A stretch of 7,077 nucleotides of DNA, taken from Spirochaetota bacterium. GTDB lineage: Bacteria; Spirochaetota; Spirochaetia; B11-G9. The notes beneath the pieces were generated by a model, which saw only the letters and a program-made list of their open reading frames with translations, was not told the origin of the DNA and made no database searches. A program made the position numbers and the translations under genes. Location: positions 1 through 7,077 of the forward strand of contig QNBL01000142.1 of the NCBI GenBank assembly GCA_003641695.1, in the 5' to 3' direction. Below are positions 1-6,585 of this stretch, one piece after another. Within the stretch, counting starts at the first letter, position 1. Each line of letters begins with the position of its first letter.

Positions 1-342
1 ATCTTTACTCATCCCCTTCTGTTCCAGACCCAGAGGAATATTTTTCCTGACAGTCATATGAGGCCATAAAGCATAGCTTTGAAATATAAAACCGAGTTTC
101 CGTTTCTCAGGGGGAATATAGGTCCCTTTTATGCCTGAATAGAACACAGTCTCACCAACTGATATTTCACCATCATCGGCATCTTCAAGACCTGCAATCA
201 TGCGAAGCGTTGTAGTTTTACCGCACCCGGAAGGTCCAAGCAGTGTAAGAAATTCTCCATCCTTTATTTCCAGAGATAAAGACCGTACAGCGGGTATTCC
301 GCTGTACGATTTTGAAATATTTGAAAGTTTTATTCCACTCAC
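1..342 (-). CDS. ABC importer ATP-binding protein, N-terminal part (FbpC/PotA-like), cut by the window edge
   Basis: This is the cytoplasmic ATPase that powers the importer encoded just upstream; only the first 114 residues are inside the window. I translated it from a GTG start at 342-340 (reads MSGIKLSNIS). An AAGGA ribosome binding site lies 6 bases before it and touches the stop codon of the binding-protein gene. Visible motifs are an aromatic A-loop residue (Tyr13), a Walker A motif GPSGCGKT at residues 36-43, and a Q-loop in 'FIFQSYALWPHMTV' with Gln88. The signature motif, Walker B and any C-terminal TOBE regulatory domain lie beyond position 1. The sequence between Walker A and the Q-loop, including 'IPPEKRKLGFIFQ', is typical of the ferric-iron/polyamine/sulfate importer ATPases. 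The gap of 10 bases to the preceding stop means it is co-transcribed. The family call is firm; the substrate is not known. Confidence 0.93.
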   Translation of the reverse strand, partial: MSGIKLSNISKSYSGIPAVRSLSLEIKDGEFLTLLGPSGCGKTTTLRMIAGLEDADDGEISVGETVFYSGIKGTYIPPEKRKLGFIFQSYALWPHMTVRKNIPLGLEQKGMSKD

Positions 343-352
343 AAATGATCCT

Positions 353-1606
353 TTAATTACCTGCTTCCTGAACCCAGAAATCCTGCACTTTCAATCCCTC
401 ATACCACATAAAATCAGGGTCAACAGTCCAGCTCTTAAGATCATACCATAACTCTCCGCCCTTAGCTAACGGAACCGTTGTTCGCGGGCTCTTTGAACCT
501 GGTTCGTAGTAGGGTGCCAGTCCCTGAAGCAGCTCAAGACTTTTTCCTTCAGTGTATGGCGGATTTATAACAGTATCTTTTGTTATGCTTATATCTCCCA
601 GTTCGAAAGCAGTAAAAAGCTTAGCAGCGTTTGGATGCTTTGCCTGTCTTGCAATTCCTGTATAAACAGGAGTAATAATATTTTCAACAGGATCCAGAGG
701 TTTTATTATACCGTTTACGTACCCTTTAGAATCATTATACCGTATATAAGTATAACCAGTAATTGCAATCGGGGGATTAGTCTGCCCTTTTTCGCCTGAA
801 GCCTTTGCTACCTTACTTCCGGAACTCAGGATAATCAGATCGTTATGAAGCAGCCGGTAAATAAATTCATACCCTGCATCAGGAACACCGTCATGAAGCT
901 CAATAGTCTTACCCTTGTAGTTTTTATAGGCTTTTGCAAATTCGTCTGCATGCTGTACCATTGTCCAGAGTCCCATTTTGTTGCTCAGAGATTTCATGGG
1001 ATCCTTTACAACAATTTTACCCCGCCATTTTTCTTCAGTCAGTTCCCACACATTTGATATAGGAGGACCGTCTTTGTAAGCCTCCGTGTTATACAGGAAA
1101 ACGTAGCCCTCTACTATCCTTGCCAAAAGAGGTTCCCTAAGTTCCTTGGGGATTTGATCCTTGTACATATCCGGTACAAAGTTAACCAATCTGTATTTTC
1201 CAAGCAGCTCGTGAATAACCTGTCCTGACCCGCCCGTAGTTATAACATCAGCATTAAACAGGTTTGCATCCTGCTCCTGTATTGTTTTTTCCACTGTTCC
1301 AACCGAACCGAGGTCAAAATAGGTAACCTTTATTCCCGGGTACTTCTTTTCAAATGAAGCTGCAACCTTGGCGATACGTGAAGAGGATGAGTATATGACC
1401 ACCTCTCCTTCTTCCCTGGCAAGTTTCTTGATTTCGTCCCAATCCTGTTTTCCCTTATCATAGGGTCCAAGTTTTGCAGATTTCATCCATTCGACCATCT
1501 CCGGAGGATAATCCTTTGAACTGTCCTTCTGTCCTGCGGCAAAAAGCTGTACTGTCAACGAAAGCATTACCAATACCAACATTAATGATAAAATTCGATT
1601 TTTCAT
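353..1606 (-). CDS. Periplasmic solute-binding protein of an FbpA-like ABC importer
   Basis: Captures the substrate in the periplasm and delivers it to the permease encoded just upstream. The preferred start is the ATG at 1606 (417 residues, MKNRILSLML), because AAAGGAGT lies 5 bases before it. An in-frame ATG at 1630 would add 8 residues and overlap the permease stop as ATGA, but it has no such site. Residues 1-23 form a signal peptide with a hydrophobic core and an Ala-rich end (LFAAGQ). There is no lipobox cysteine, so the protein should be soluble. A spacer of about 40 residues, rich in charged residues and containing 'KLGPYDKGKQDWDEI', precedes the first core strand 'EGEVVIYSSSSR' (residues 67-77). 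The segment 'VWELTEEKWRGKIVVKDP' (186-203) is a hallmark of the extracellular solute-binding family that includes ferric-binding FbpA/FutA. The C-terminus (390-411) is rich in Trp, Tyr and Phe. I could not identify the paired tyrosines that bind iron in FbpA, so iron should not be assumed. Phosphonate or organic-anion substrates remain possible. Confidence 0.92.
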   Translation of the reverse strand: MKNRILSLMLVLVMLSLTVQLFAAGQKDSSKDYPPEMVEWMKSAKLGPYDKGKQDWDEIKKLAREEGEVVIYSSSSRIAKVAASFEKKYPGIKVTYFDLGSVGTVEKTIQEQDANLFNADVITTGGSGQVIHELLGKYRLVNFVPDMYKDQIPKELREPLLARIVEGYVFLYNTEAYKDGPPISNVWELTEEKWRGKIVVKDPMKSLSNKMGLWTMVQHADEFAKAYKNYKGKTIELHDGVPDAGYEFIYRLLHNDLIILSSGSKVAKASGEKGQTNPPIAITGYTYIRYNDSKGYVNGIIKPLDPVENIITPVYTGIARQAKHPNAAKLFTAFELGDISITKDTVINPPYTEGKSLELLQGLAPYYEPGSKSPRTTVPLAKGGELWYDLKSWTVDPDFMWYEGLKVQDFWVQEAGN

Positions 1607-1610
1607 AAAC

Positions 1611-1618
1611 ACTCCTTT
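1611..1618 (-). promoter_or_regulatory. Strong ribosome binding site that fixes the binding-protein start
   Basis: The minus strand reads AAAGGAGT, then a few bases, then ATG at 1606. This is the best site of its kind in the importer operon and favours the 417-residue form over the start at 1630. The site lies inside the gap after the permease stop codon (1627-1629). That would let the binding protein be translated at a higher level than the permease, which has no clear site. Confidence 0.8.
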
Positions 1619-1626
1619 TATAATTG

Positions 1627-3477
1627 TCATGATTCTTTAATTCCTGTTATACTTTTAGATCCTAAAAACCTCCTCATTATAAAATTTGCTGAAACTATTA
1701 TAAGCATAAGTATCAATGTAACTCCGTTTGCATGCTGCACCATATCCTGGTCTTCGTAACCAAAAATAATTGTAGTCAATACTCGTGTGCTTGGCGTTAT
1801 CAAAAGAATAATAAGGGAAAGCTCCCTCATGGAAGTTATAAAAGTGAGAAGCATTCCTGAGAAAAAACCGCTTCGTGACAACGGAAAGATAATCTTCCAG
1901 AACCTTTTTAGCCAGGGCATCCCTTCTATTTGAGCTGATTCTTCCAGGGATTTGTCTATTTGAAGCATTGCACTCATTCCGGTTCTTGATGAAAACGGCA
2001 TGTTCTTTACTACCACAATAAGCAGTAAAAGCCAGAATGTTCCGTATAAAGCTGGAAATGGCCCTACAGGGCGAGCGAACATTCCCAGATATATGGCACC
2101 CATGGCAATACTGGGAAAAACATAAGGAGCAAAAGACAGTGCCTCCAGAGACCGGGATATTCTTGTTCCCCTGCTCCGAACTATGGCATATCCTACAAAA
2201 AGACCGAGAAAAGCATTTAAAACTGCAGCAGATATACCAAGTTTAATACTATTTACGACCCCTCCCCAGATTCCTGGATTTCTGAATATTCCTTCCTCTC
2301 CACTGGAAATTTTAAAATTGCTTTCCCCTGTCCAGAAATGGGTTGTCAAATTGGATAGTGAATAGTCGTCCGGGAGAAGCATGAAGGTATTCCAGGTCAG
2401 AAGGATTACCGGAATGATTATAATAATAATTAAAAACAAAAAAACCGCAGCGGTTACCGGAATTCTCCATACACCAAGATTGTTGGGTTTGCTCCTAAAA
2501 CCTTTGCCGCCCATGGTAACATAGCTTTTTCTTTTTCCAATTATCTTTGAATTAAAGTAAATAGCTACAGCAGCCATAAAAACAAGCACAAGGGCAAGAA
2601 CGAAACTGTCCCCGGTATTCCTTGCATTTATCGACGCATATATCTGAGTGGGAATGGTAAATATTCTAACCGGAAGGCCAAGAAGTGCCGGTGTACCGAA
2701 AGTACCCATGCTTCGGGAGAAAGTCAAAACAAAAGAAGATCCCAACGCGGGAAGCACAAGCGGAAAAGTTATCTTCCTTAATACCTTGAGTTTATCAAGT
2801 CCGCTCAGTGCTCCGGCCTCCTCCAGTTCAGAATTTACGGTTTCCAGTGCTCCCGAAACCAGAAGGAATGAGTAAGCATAATAGTGAAATCCCAGACAGA
2901 TAATTATCGGGAAGATACCGTAGGACAGCCAATCCGGGGGAACAATACCGAAGAGAACCGTTAACATTCCCGGTGCTCCGCCTGTTCGGTTGTTCTTGAA
3001 AACCAAAAGCCATGCAAGTGCAAGAACCCAGGAAGGCATCATGTAGGGTATTACGATAACAGTATTGAGAAATTTCTTGAAAGGAATGTTTGTCCGTACA
3101 ATAATCCATGCAAGAATTGTACCCATAAACATTGAAAGGGTTGTAACTCCAATGCCAATAATGAGTGTGTTTTTTAAAGGTTTATAAAACAATGACCGGG
3201 ATAACTTGCCAACAAAAACCCTTGTATAGTGATAAAAAGTAAAGGCACCTTCCCTGGCACCACGTACCATTCTTTCGTCGTTAGCCTGAAATGACAGCGA
3301 TGTAATAATAATCTTTATCAGCGGCACAAGGACCAGAAAGGTAAAAATTATTATAAATACTACAGCAAGGATGTAGTAGTTTCTGTACCGAAGCTTTGCA
3401 AGTCCGAGTCTAAGCCTGTTGCATCCATGATCATCCATGGTAACAAGAGTAGGGCACTTTTGCGTATCTGTCAACAT
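1627..3477 (-). CDS. ABC importer permease, two fused membrane domains (FbpB-like)
   Basis: Forms the whole inner-membrane channel of the importer in one chain. It is 616 residues as drawn, with about 12 predicted membrane helices. The first helix is near residues 35-56 ('YYILAVVFIIIFTFLVLVPL') and the last near 585-601. Two ATPase-docking EAA loops are visible, one per half: 'EEAGALSGLDKLKVLRKI' at 219-236 and 'EESAQIEGMPWLKRFWKI' at 512-529. The second half begins after a basic linker (about 310-338) with a helix holding six consecutive isoleucines (350-355). Fused permeases of this length are typical of the ferric-iron FbpB/SfuB and related importers. It is the first gene of the operon, and its stop lies about 20 bases before the binding-protein start. 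The start is uncertain: neither the ATG at 3477 nor the in-frame ATG at 3438 (residue 14) has a Shine-Dalgarno site. Residues 1-13 look unlike a normal permease N-terminus, and a perfect TTGACA falls in codons 2-3. The shorter form (603 residues) is a real alternative. Confidence 0.93.
   Translation of the reverse strand: MLTDTQKCPTLVTMDDHGCNRLRLGLAKLRYRNYYILAVVFIIIFTFLVLVPLIKIIITSLSFQANDERMVRGAREGAFTFYHYTRVFVGKLSRSLFYKPLKNTLIIGIGVTTLSMFMGTILAWIIVRTNIPFKKFLNTVIVIPYMMPSWVLALAWLLVFKNNRTGGAPGMLTVLFGIVPPDWLSYGIFPIIICLGFHYYAYSFLLVSGALETVNSELEEAGALSGLDKLKVLRKITFPLVLPALGSSFVLTFSRSMGTFGTPALLGLPVRIFTIPTQIYASINARNTGDSFVLALVLVFMAAVAIYFNSKIIGKRKSYVTMGGKGFRSKPNNLGVWRIPVTAAVFLFLIIIIIIPVILLTWNTFMLLPDDYSLSNLTTHFWTGESNFKISSGEEGIFRNPGIWGGVVNSIKLGISAAVLNAFLGLFVGYAIVRSRGTRISRSLEALSFAPYVFPSIAMGAIYLGMFARPVGPFPALYGTFWLLLLIVVVKNMPFSSRTGMSAMLQIDKSLEESAQIEGMPWLKRFWKIIFPLSRSGFFSGMLLTFITSMRELSLIILLITPSTRVLTTIIFGYEDQDMVQHANGVTLILMLIIVSANFIMRRFLGSKSITGIKES
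3446..3474 (-). promoter_or_regulatory. Possible promoter inside the drawn permease 5' end
   Basis: On the minus strand TTGACA (3474-3469, perfect -35 match) is followed after exactly 17 bases by TACTCT (3451-3446, only three of six matches to the -10 consensus). If active, transcription would begin close to the ATG at 3438, so the permease would start there with almost no leader. The weak -10 keeps this tentative. Confidence 0.25.
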
Positions 3478-3487
3478 TTTTAAAATC

Positions 3488-3502
3488 GGGTTACCCTAAC
3501 CC
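3488..3502. repeat. 15-base inverted repeat before the permease gene, possible operator
   Basis: The minus strand reads GGGTTAGGGTAACCC: two perfect 6-base arms (GGGTTA and TAACCC) around a 3-base centre. It sits about 10 bases before the ATG at 3477. No run of T follows, so it is not a standard terminator. The position, over a possible -10 region and next to the first gene of an importer operon, suits an operator for a repressor, but no known regulator site was recognised. Confidence 0.4.
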
Positions 3503-3522
3503 AACACTAAGCTTTTCGTCAA
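3493..3522 (-). promoter_or_regulatory. Candidate promoter for the importer operon
   Basis: The minus strand has TTGACG (3522-3517, five of six matches to the -35 consensus), an 18-base spacer, and TAGGGT (3498-3493, three of six matches to the -10 consensus). The -10 element lies inside the inverted repeat at 3488-3502, so a protein bound there would block polymerase. This position agrees with the upstream start codon at 3477. It competes with the promoter candidate at 3446-3474, and neither has a good -10. Confidence 0.27.
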
Positions 3523-3610
3523 ACACGTTAATTACCAGTTACGGCTTATTCCAAAGTGAGTTTAGTGGTATCCCGTTTTTTTTACATGCTCCCGTCCGGG
3601 GTCCTTTTGC

Positions 3611-5797
3611 TTAATAATCGCCGTAGGGAATGTGAAATAGGAACTCAAGTCCACTACTCTTAACATTTATCTTATAACTGGCGTCTAACTGCTGAATCAA
3701 GGCATTAACAAGCTCAAAACCAAGTGTACCCGGGTTTTCTTTATCATATGACGGATCAAATCCTCTGCCGTTATCCTCAATCTTTAAATAAAGTGAATCA
3801 TTATCCTTTCTTTTCATGGTAATAATGATTTCCGGACTCTCAATACCGGCAAAAGCATGTTTAAAACTGTTGGTTATTATTTCATTGCTTATAATCCCCA
3901 GTGGAACTGCAACAGTAATGTTCAGCAATATGTTTTCAACATGAAAAATAACATTTACACGCTTCCCCATATCTCCAATGGTATTATATATATTGTAAAC
4001 AAGATCTGAAAAATAGCTCTCCATGTCAATACTATTCAGATCTTCAGAAATATAAAGGAGTTCATGAATTAGGGCAATAGAATTTATTCTGTTCATACTT
4101 TCAATGAACATGTCTTTATCATGAGAATCATTTATTTTAGATAACTGCAAATTAAGCAGACTGGAAACAATCTGAAGATTGTTTTTTACACGATGATGAA
4201 TTTCTTTCAGTAATATTTCTTTTTCCTTAAGTGAGTCCTTAATTCTCTCTTCTACCATTTTCCTTTTTGTTATATTAATTGCAAAAACAGTGAGCCCGAT
4301 TATTTCATTTTTTTCATTAAAAATTGGGCTGGAATAATTATCATAGTAGTCAAAGAGGCCATCCTGTCTCTTCAGTTTTGTAACAACAAGGAAATTTTCG
4401 CCATTTAAAGCCCGCTGATAACGCTTTTTAACAGAAGGCCTGTAGTCCGTATCCAAATAATCAAGAACACTGTGCCCAATTTCAATATCAGCTCCCCAGA
4501 CACGTTTCATGCCAATCTTATGTGTATTGTTAAAAAAAGTATACCTGTAGTTTCTGTCAACTGACCAGATATTCATATCCGGTGGACTACTAATAATTGA
4601 ATCGATCAGATGATTTCTGGAAAACAGATCTTTCTGTGCTTTTTTCCGTTGATAAATGTTTTGTAGCAAAAAAAGGATTAACAAACCCATGAGTACGAAA
4701 ATACCAAATACTACTATTACAATCTTTCTATTTTCAGTATAAAAAGAATGTGGTTTGTTAATGACAATACTTCCGGCAGGTAAATCACCTTCTTTAATAT
4801 TAAATTTATCCATCATTTTCTTGTCAAACATGTATCTGTTAGGACTCTTCGTAACTATGGGAATATCCTTTGGATCAACTCCTGATAGAATTTTATTAAC
4901 TATTTCACCGGCCTTCTGCCCTTGAGAAGTGCCGCTGATAAGTAACCCGCCTACAATACCATGACCAAGGGTGAAATCCCAGAAACTGAAAACAGGACTA
5001 TCCGATGCGTTCGATACTTTTTCCAGAGTATCCTGAATATTATACTGATTTCCATCTTTATCCATAACGAATCCAAGATACAATACTATTCCGTTTTTAG
5101 GAAGTTTTTTCAAATCGGAAATTATACCAGCGAAACTGTTTGTTTTTGAATAGAAAAAATTTACTTTCGTGTTATAGAGTTTTTCCAGTTTCTTAACTCT
5201 TTCCTTGTTGGACCGGGAAGAAAAAGAATTGTCACACACGGCATATACATACTCTGTATCGGGGAACAACTGCAGAGCAGTATCAAGGGTTTCTTTTACC
5301 GAAATATCCTCCAGAACACCTGTATATTCCGAATGACCTGCAAGCATGGATACATTAAAGGAATTTACGCCACAAAAAACTACCGGAACCCCCGGGAAAA
5401 GGTCCCTCCCGTATTTCAGCATAAATTGCAAAGCATTATCATCATTTGTCAAAACAAGATTAAAGTTTGTCTTATTATATTTTAATTTATATGTATTTAA
5501 AAGAAGAGCATAATATTCATTGGTTTGGATCTTTTTTGTATCCATATATTCAATTTGAAATTCTATATCAGGATATTCATCATTTATAGTAGCAATTGCA
5601 GAGCTTGTAATTTTGTTCGTCCACTCATAGGTTTGATGATAGGAATTAAGAATAAGAATTTGTCCGGTATTATCTGAGTAAACACTTAAAACTGAAATAA
5701 ACAAGATAAAAATTAAACTTAAAATGACAAATTTTGTTCTTATAAACATCCTGTAAAAGTTAGGATAAATAATTTTATTTGTCAATTGTAATTTCAT
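3611..5797 (-). CDS. Membrane sensor histidine kinase: periplasmic ABC-binding-protein-like sensor, PAS, HisKA_2, HATPase_c
   Basis: Senses a periplasmic signal and autophosphorylates on histidine in the cytoplasm. It is 728 residues as drawn. Membrane segment 1 is at about 21-39. A periplasmic domain of about 315 residues (about 41-355) resembles the ABC_sub_bind binding-protein family, for example 'ILILNSYHQTYEWT' and 'LFPGVPVVFCGVN'. Membrane segment 2 is at about 358-379. A PAS domain spans about 392-510, ending 'GLTVFAINITKRK'. The HisKA_2 dimerisation motif 'EIHHRVKNNLQIVSSLLNLQ' is at 532-551, with His535 the likely phosphorylated residue. The HATPase_c domain has an N-box 'NEIITNSFKHAF' (638-649), a G1 box 'DNGRGF' (675-680) and a G2 region 'GTLGFELV' (690-697). 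All key catalytic residues are present. There is no fused receiver and no response regulator in the window, so its partner is elsewhere. The start is doubtful: the in-frame ATG at 5749 (residue 17, MFIRTKFVIL) gives a more normal signal-anchor N-terminus, and promoter-like elements lie between the two ATGs. Confidence 0.95.
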   Translation of the reverse strand: MKLQLTNKIIYPNFYRMFIRTKFVILSLIFILFISVLSVYSDNTGQILILNSYHQTYEWTNKITSSAIATINDEYPDIEFQIEYMDTKKIQTNEYYALLLNTYKLKYNKTNFNLVLTNDDNALQFMLKYGRDLFPGVPVVFCGVNSFNVSMLAGHSEYTGVLEDISVKETLDTALQLFPDTEYVYAVCDNSFSSRSNKERVKKLEKLYNTKVNFFYSKTNSFAGIISDLKKLPKNGIVLYLGFVMDKDGNQYNIQDTLEKVSNASDSPVFSFWDFTLGHGIVGGLLISGTSQGQKAGEIVNKILSGVDPKDIPIVTKSPNRYMFDKKMMDKFNIKEGDLPAGSIVINKPHSFYTENRKIVIVVFGIFVLMGLLILFLLQNIYQRKKAQKDLFSRNHLIDSIISSPPDMNIWSVDRNYRYTFFNNTHKIGMKRVWGADIEIGHSVLDYLDTDYRPSVKKRYQRALNGENFLVVTKLKRQDGLFDYYDNYSSPIFNEKNEIIGLTVFAINITKRKMVEERIKDSLKEKEILLKEIHHRVKNNLQIVSSLLNLQLSKINDSHDKDMFIESMNRINSIALIHELLYISEDLNSIDMESYFSDLVYNIYNTIGDMGKRVNVIFHVENILLNITVAVPLGIISNEIITNSFKHAFAGIESPEIIITMKRKDNDSLYLKIEDNGRGFDPSYDKENPGTLGFELVNALIQQLDASYKINVKSSGLEFLFHIPYGDY

Positions 5798-5812
5798 AGA
5801 GCTCTATTGCAA
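5785..5812 (-). promoter_or_regulatory. Candidate promoter for the histidine kinase gene
   Basis: The minus strand has TTGCAA (5812-5807, four of six matches to the -35 consensus), a 16-base spacer, and TACAAT (5790-5785, five of six matches to the -10 consensus). Transcription would begin near 5778, downstream of the ATG at 5797 and about 30 bases before the ATG at 5749. If real, it makes 5749 the true start of the kinase. A TTGACA at 5784-5779, 17 bases before TAACTT, is a second, weaker possibility that also lies between the two ATGs. Confidence 0.35.
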
Positions 5813-5815
5813 CAG

Positions 5816-5850
5816 CAAAGAAAGAAGCCCCTCTAAGGCCAACTTGGCTC
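5816..5850 (-). terminator. Weak terminator-like hairpin after the acyl-CoA synthetase genes
   Basis: The minus strand downstream of the beta-subunit gene contains GAGCC and GGGCT arms around 'AAGTTGGCCTTAGAG', followed by the T-rich tract TCTTTCTTT. The stem is short and the T tract is broken by C, so efficiency is doubtful. Its place, about 75 bases after the beta stop and just before the kinase promoter candidate, is where a terminator would be expected. Confidence 0.22.
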
Positions 5851-5925
5851 AATGATAGCAAACAATCTCCTTCGGTTCACCCACAAATCTTCTGACGAGT
5901 AACGAGCACGAATGAGTTTACGAGA

Positions 5926-6585
5926 TTAATTCAGAACCAGCATTCCGTCCAATGCTTTCCACCCCTCCTTTGTATAGACAAGAGGATTGATATCAAGCTG
6001 GCTGAAATGGGGTCCCAGTTTTGTTATCAGATCGCCTACTGAAACTATAATTTCAGCGAGTTCATCGATATCCATTTGAGAGCCCCGGTACCCCCCCTGA
6101 AGTACAGGAGAAACAGTCAGTTCCTTGAGCATCCGTAACGCCTCTTCTTTTTCAAGGGGTACAAGTCTGAACGTCACATCCTTGTAGAGTTCGGTTAAGA
6201 TCCCCCCTGCACCGATCATTATGGCTTTTCCAAAGGTCGGATCCACAAGACCTCCGAGGATAAACTCCATACCGGAATAGGAGCTCATTTCTTCAACCAT
6301 TATACGGCTTTGGGGAAATTTCGCCTGCATTTTTTTTACCGCTTCTTTATAGTTTTCTTCAAAAACATTAAGTGCCACCCCGCCCACTTCCGTCTTATGG
6401 AGAATAGCGGAATCGCAAACCTTAACAACAACGGGATAGTTAAGCTGTACAGAAGGAATTACCTCTTGCGGATCAATAACAAATCCTTCAGGAACTTTAA
6501 TTCCTATGGATGTGAGAAGTTTCTTAACCTCCCATTCATCCGGCTTTCCTTCCTTTTCAATTTTCTTTAACCAGGAATCAATCAT
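5926..6585 (-). CDS. ADP-forming acyl-CoA synthetase, beta subunit (ATP-grasp)
   Basis: Works with the alpha subunit to interconvert acyl-CoA + ADP + phosphate and acid + CoA + ATP. The start chosen is the ATG at 6585 (219 residues, MIDSWLKKIE), because GGAGGAAAA lies 8 bases upstream; a longer frame opening at 6630 lacks this support. The protein is an ATP-grasp_5 domain over nearly its full length. 'YPVVVKVCDSAILHKTEVGGV' (50-70) contains His63, which matches the second active-site histidine (His71 of the Pyrococcus beta subunit) known to take part in phosphoryl transfer. 'GMEFILGGLVDPTFGKAIMI' (105-124), 'GAGGILTELYKDVTFRLVP' (125-143) and 'LDINPLVY' (197-204) are hallmark nucleotide and metal-binding segments. 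The length fits the separate beta subunits of archaeal-type two-subunit enzymes (about 230 residues). The start overlaps the alpha stop by 8 bases, implying translational coupling. Whether it prefers acetyl-, branched-chain or aryl-CoA cannot be read from the sequence. Confidence 0.93.
   Translation of the reverse strand: MIDSWLKKIEKEGKPDEWEVKKLLTSIGIKVPEGFVIDPQEVIPSVQLNYPVVVKVCDSAILHKTEVGGVALNVFEENYKEAVKKMQAKFPQSRIMVEEMSSYSGMEFILGGLVDPTFGKAIMIGAGGILTELYKDVTFRLVPLEKEEALRMLKELTVSPVLQGGYRGSQMDIDELAEIIVSVGDLITKLGPHFSQLDINPLVYTKEGWKALDGMLVLN

Noticed and set aside
200..451. Open frame on the plus strand across the ATPase start and the binding-protein end.
   Set aside because: It is antisense to two well-supported genes and its translation resembles no family. 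The opposite strand has Walker A and Q-loop motifs.
2417..2440. AT-rich trinucleotide-like stretch (ATT/ATA repeats).
   Set aside because: It simply encodes a run of isoleucines in a membrane helix of the permease, in frame and expected for such a helix.
2828..3109. Minus-strand open frame of 93 codons in another reading frame of the permease.
   Set aside because: It is wholly inside the permease, has no ribosome binding site noticed and no membrane or domain pattern of its own.
3571..3600. Run of eight T on the plus strand after TCCCG, with CCCGTCCGGG close by, as a possible terminator.
   Set aside because: The hairpin is only 4 base pairs and lies on the wrong side of the T run for plus-strand termination. 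No plus-strand gene ends there, and on the minus strand the run is A.
5895..5924. Three copies of ACGAG and one ACGAA within 30 bases just after the synthetase beta gene.
   Set aside because: The spacing is irregular (7, 6 and 12 bases), the unit is too short to call a repeat array, and no second cluster is seen in the window.
5798..5925. A very short reading frame on the minus strand (GTG GGT GAA CCG, about 11 codons) between the synthetase and the kinase, as a possible leader peptide.
   Set aside because: It has no convincing ribosome binding site, no run of regulatory codons and no attenuator-like alternative hairpins.
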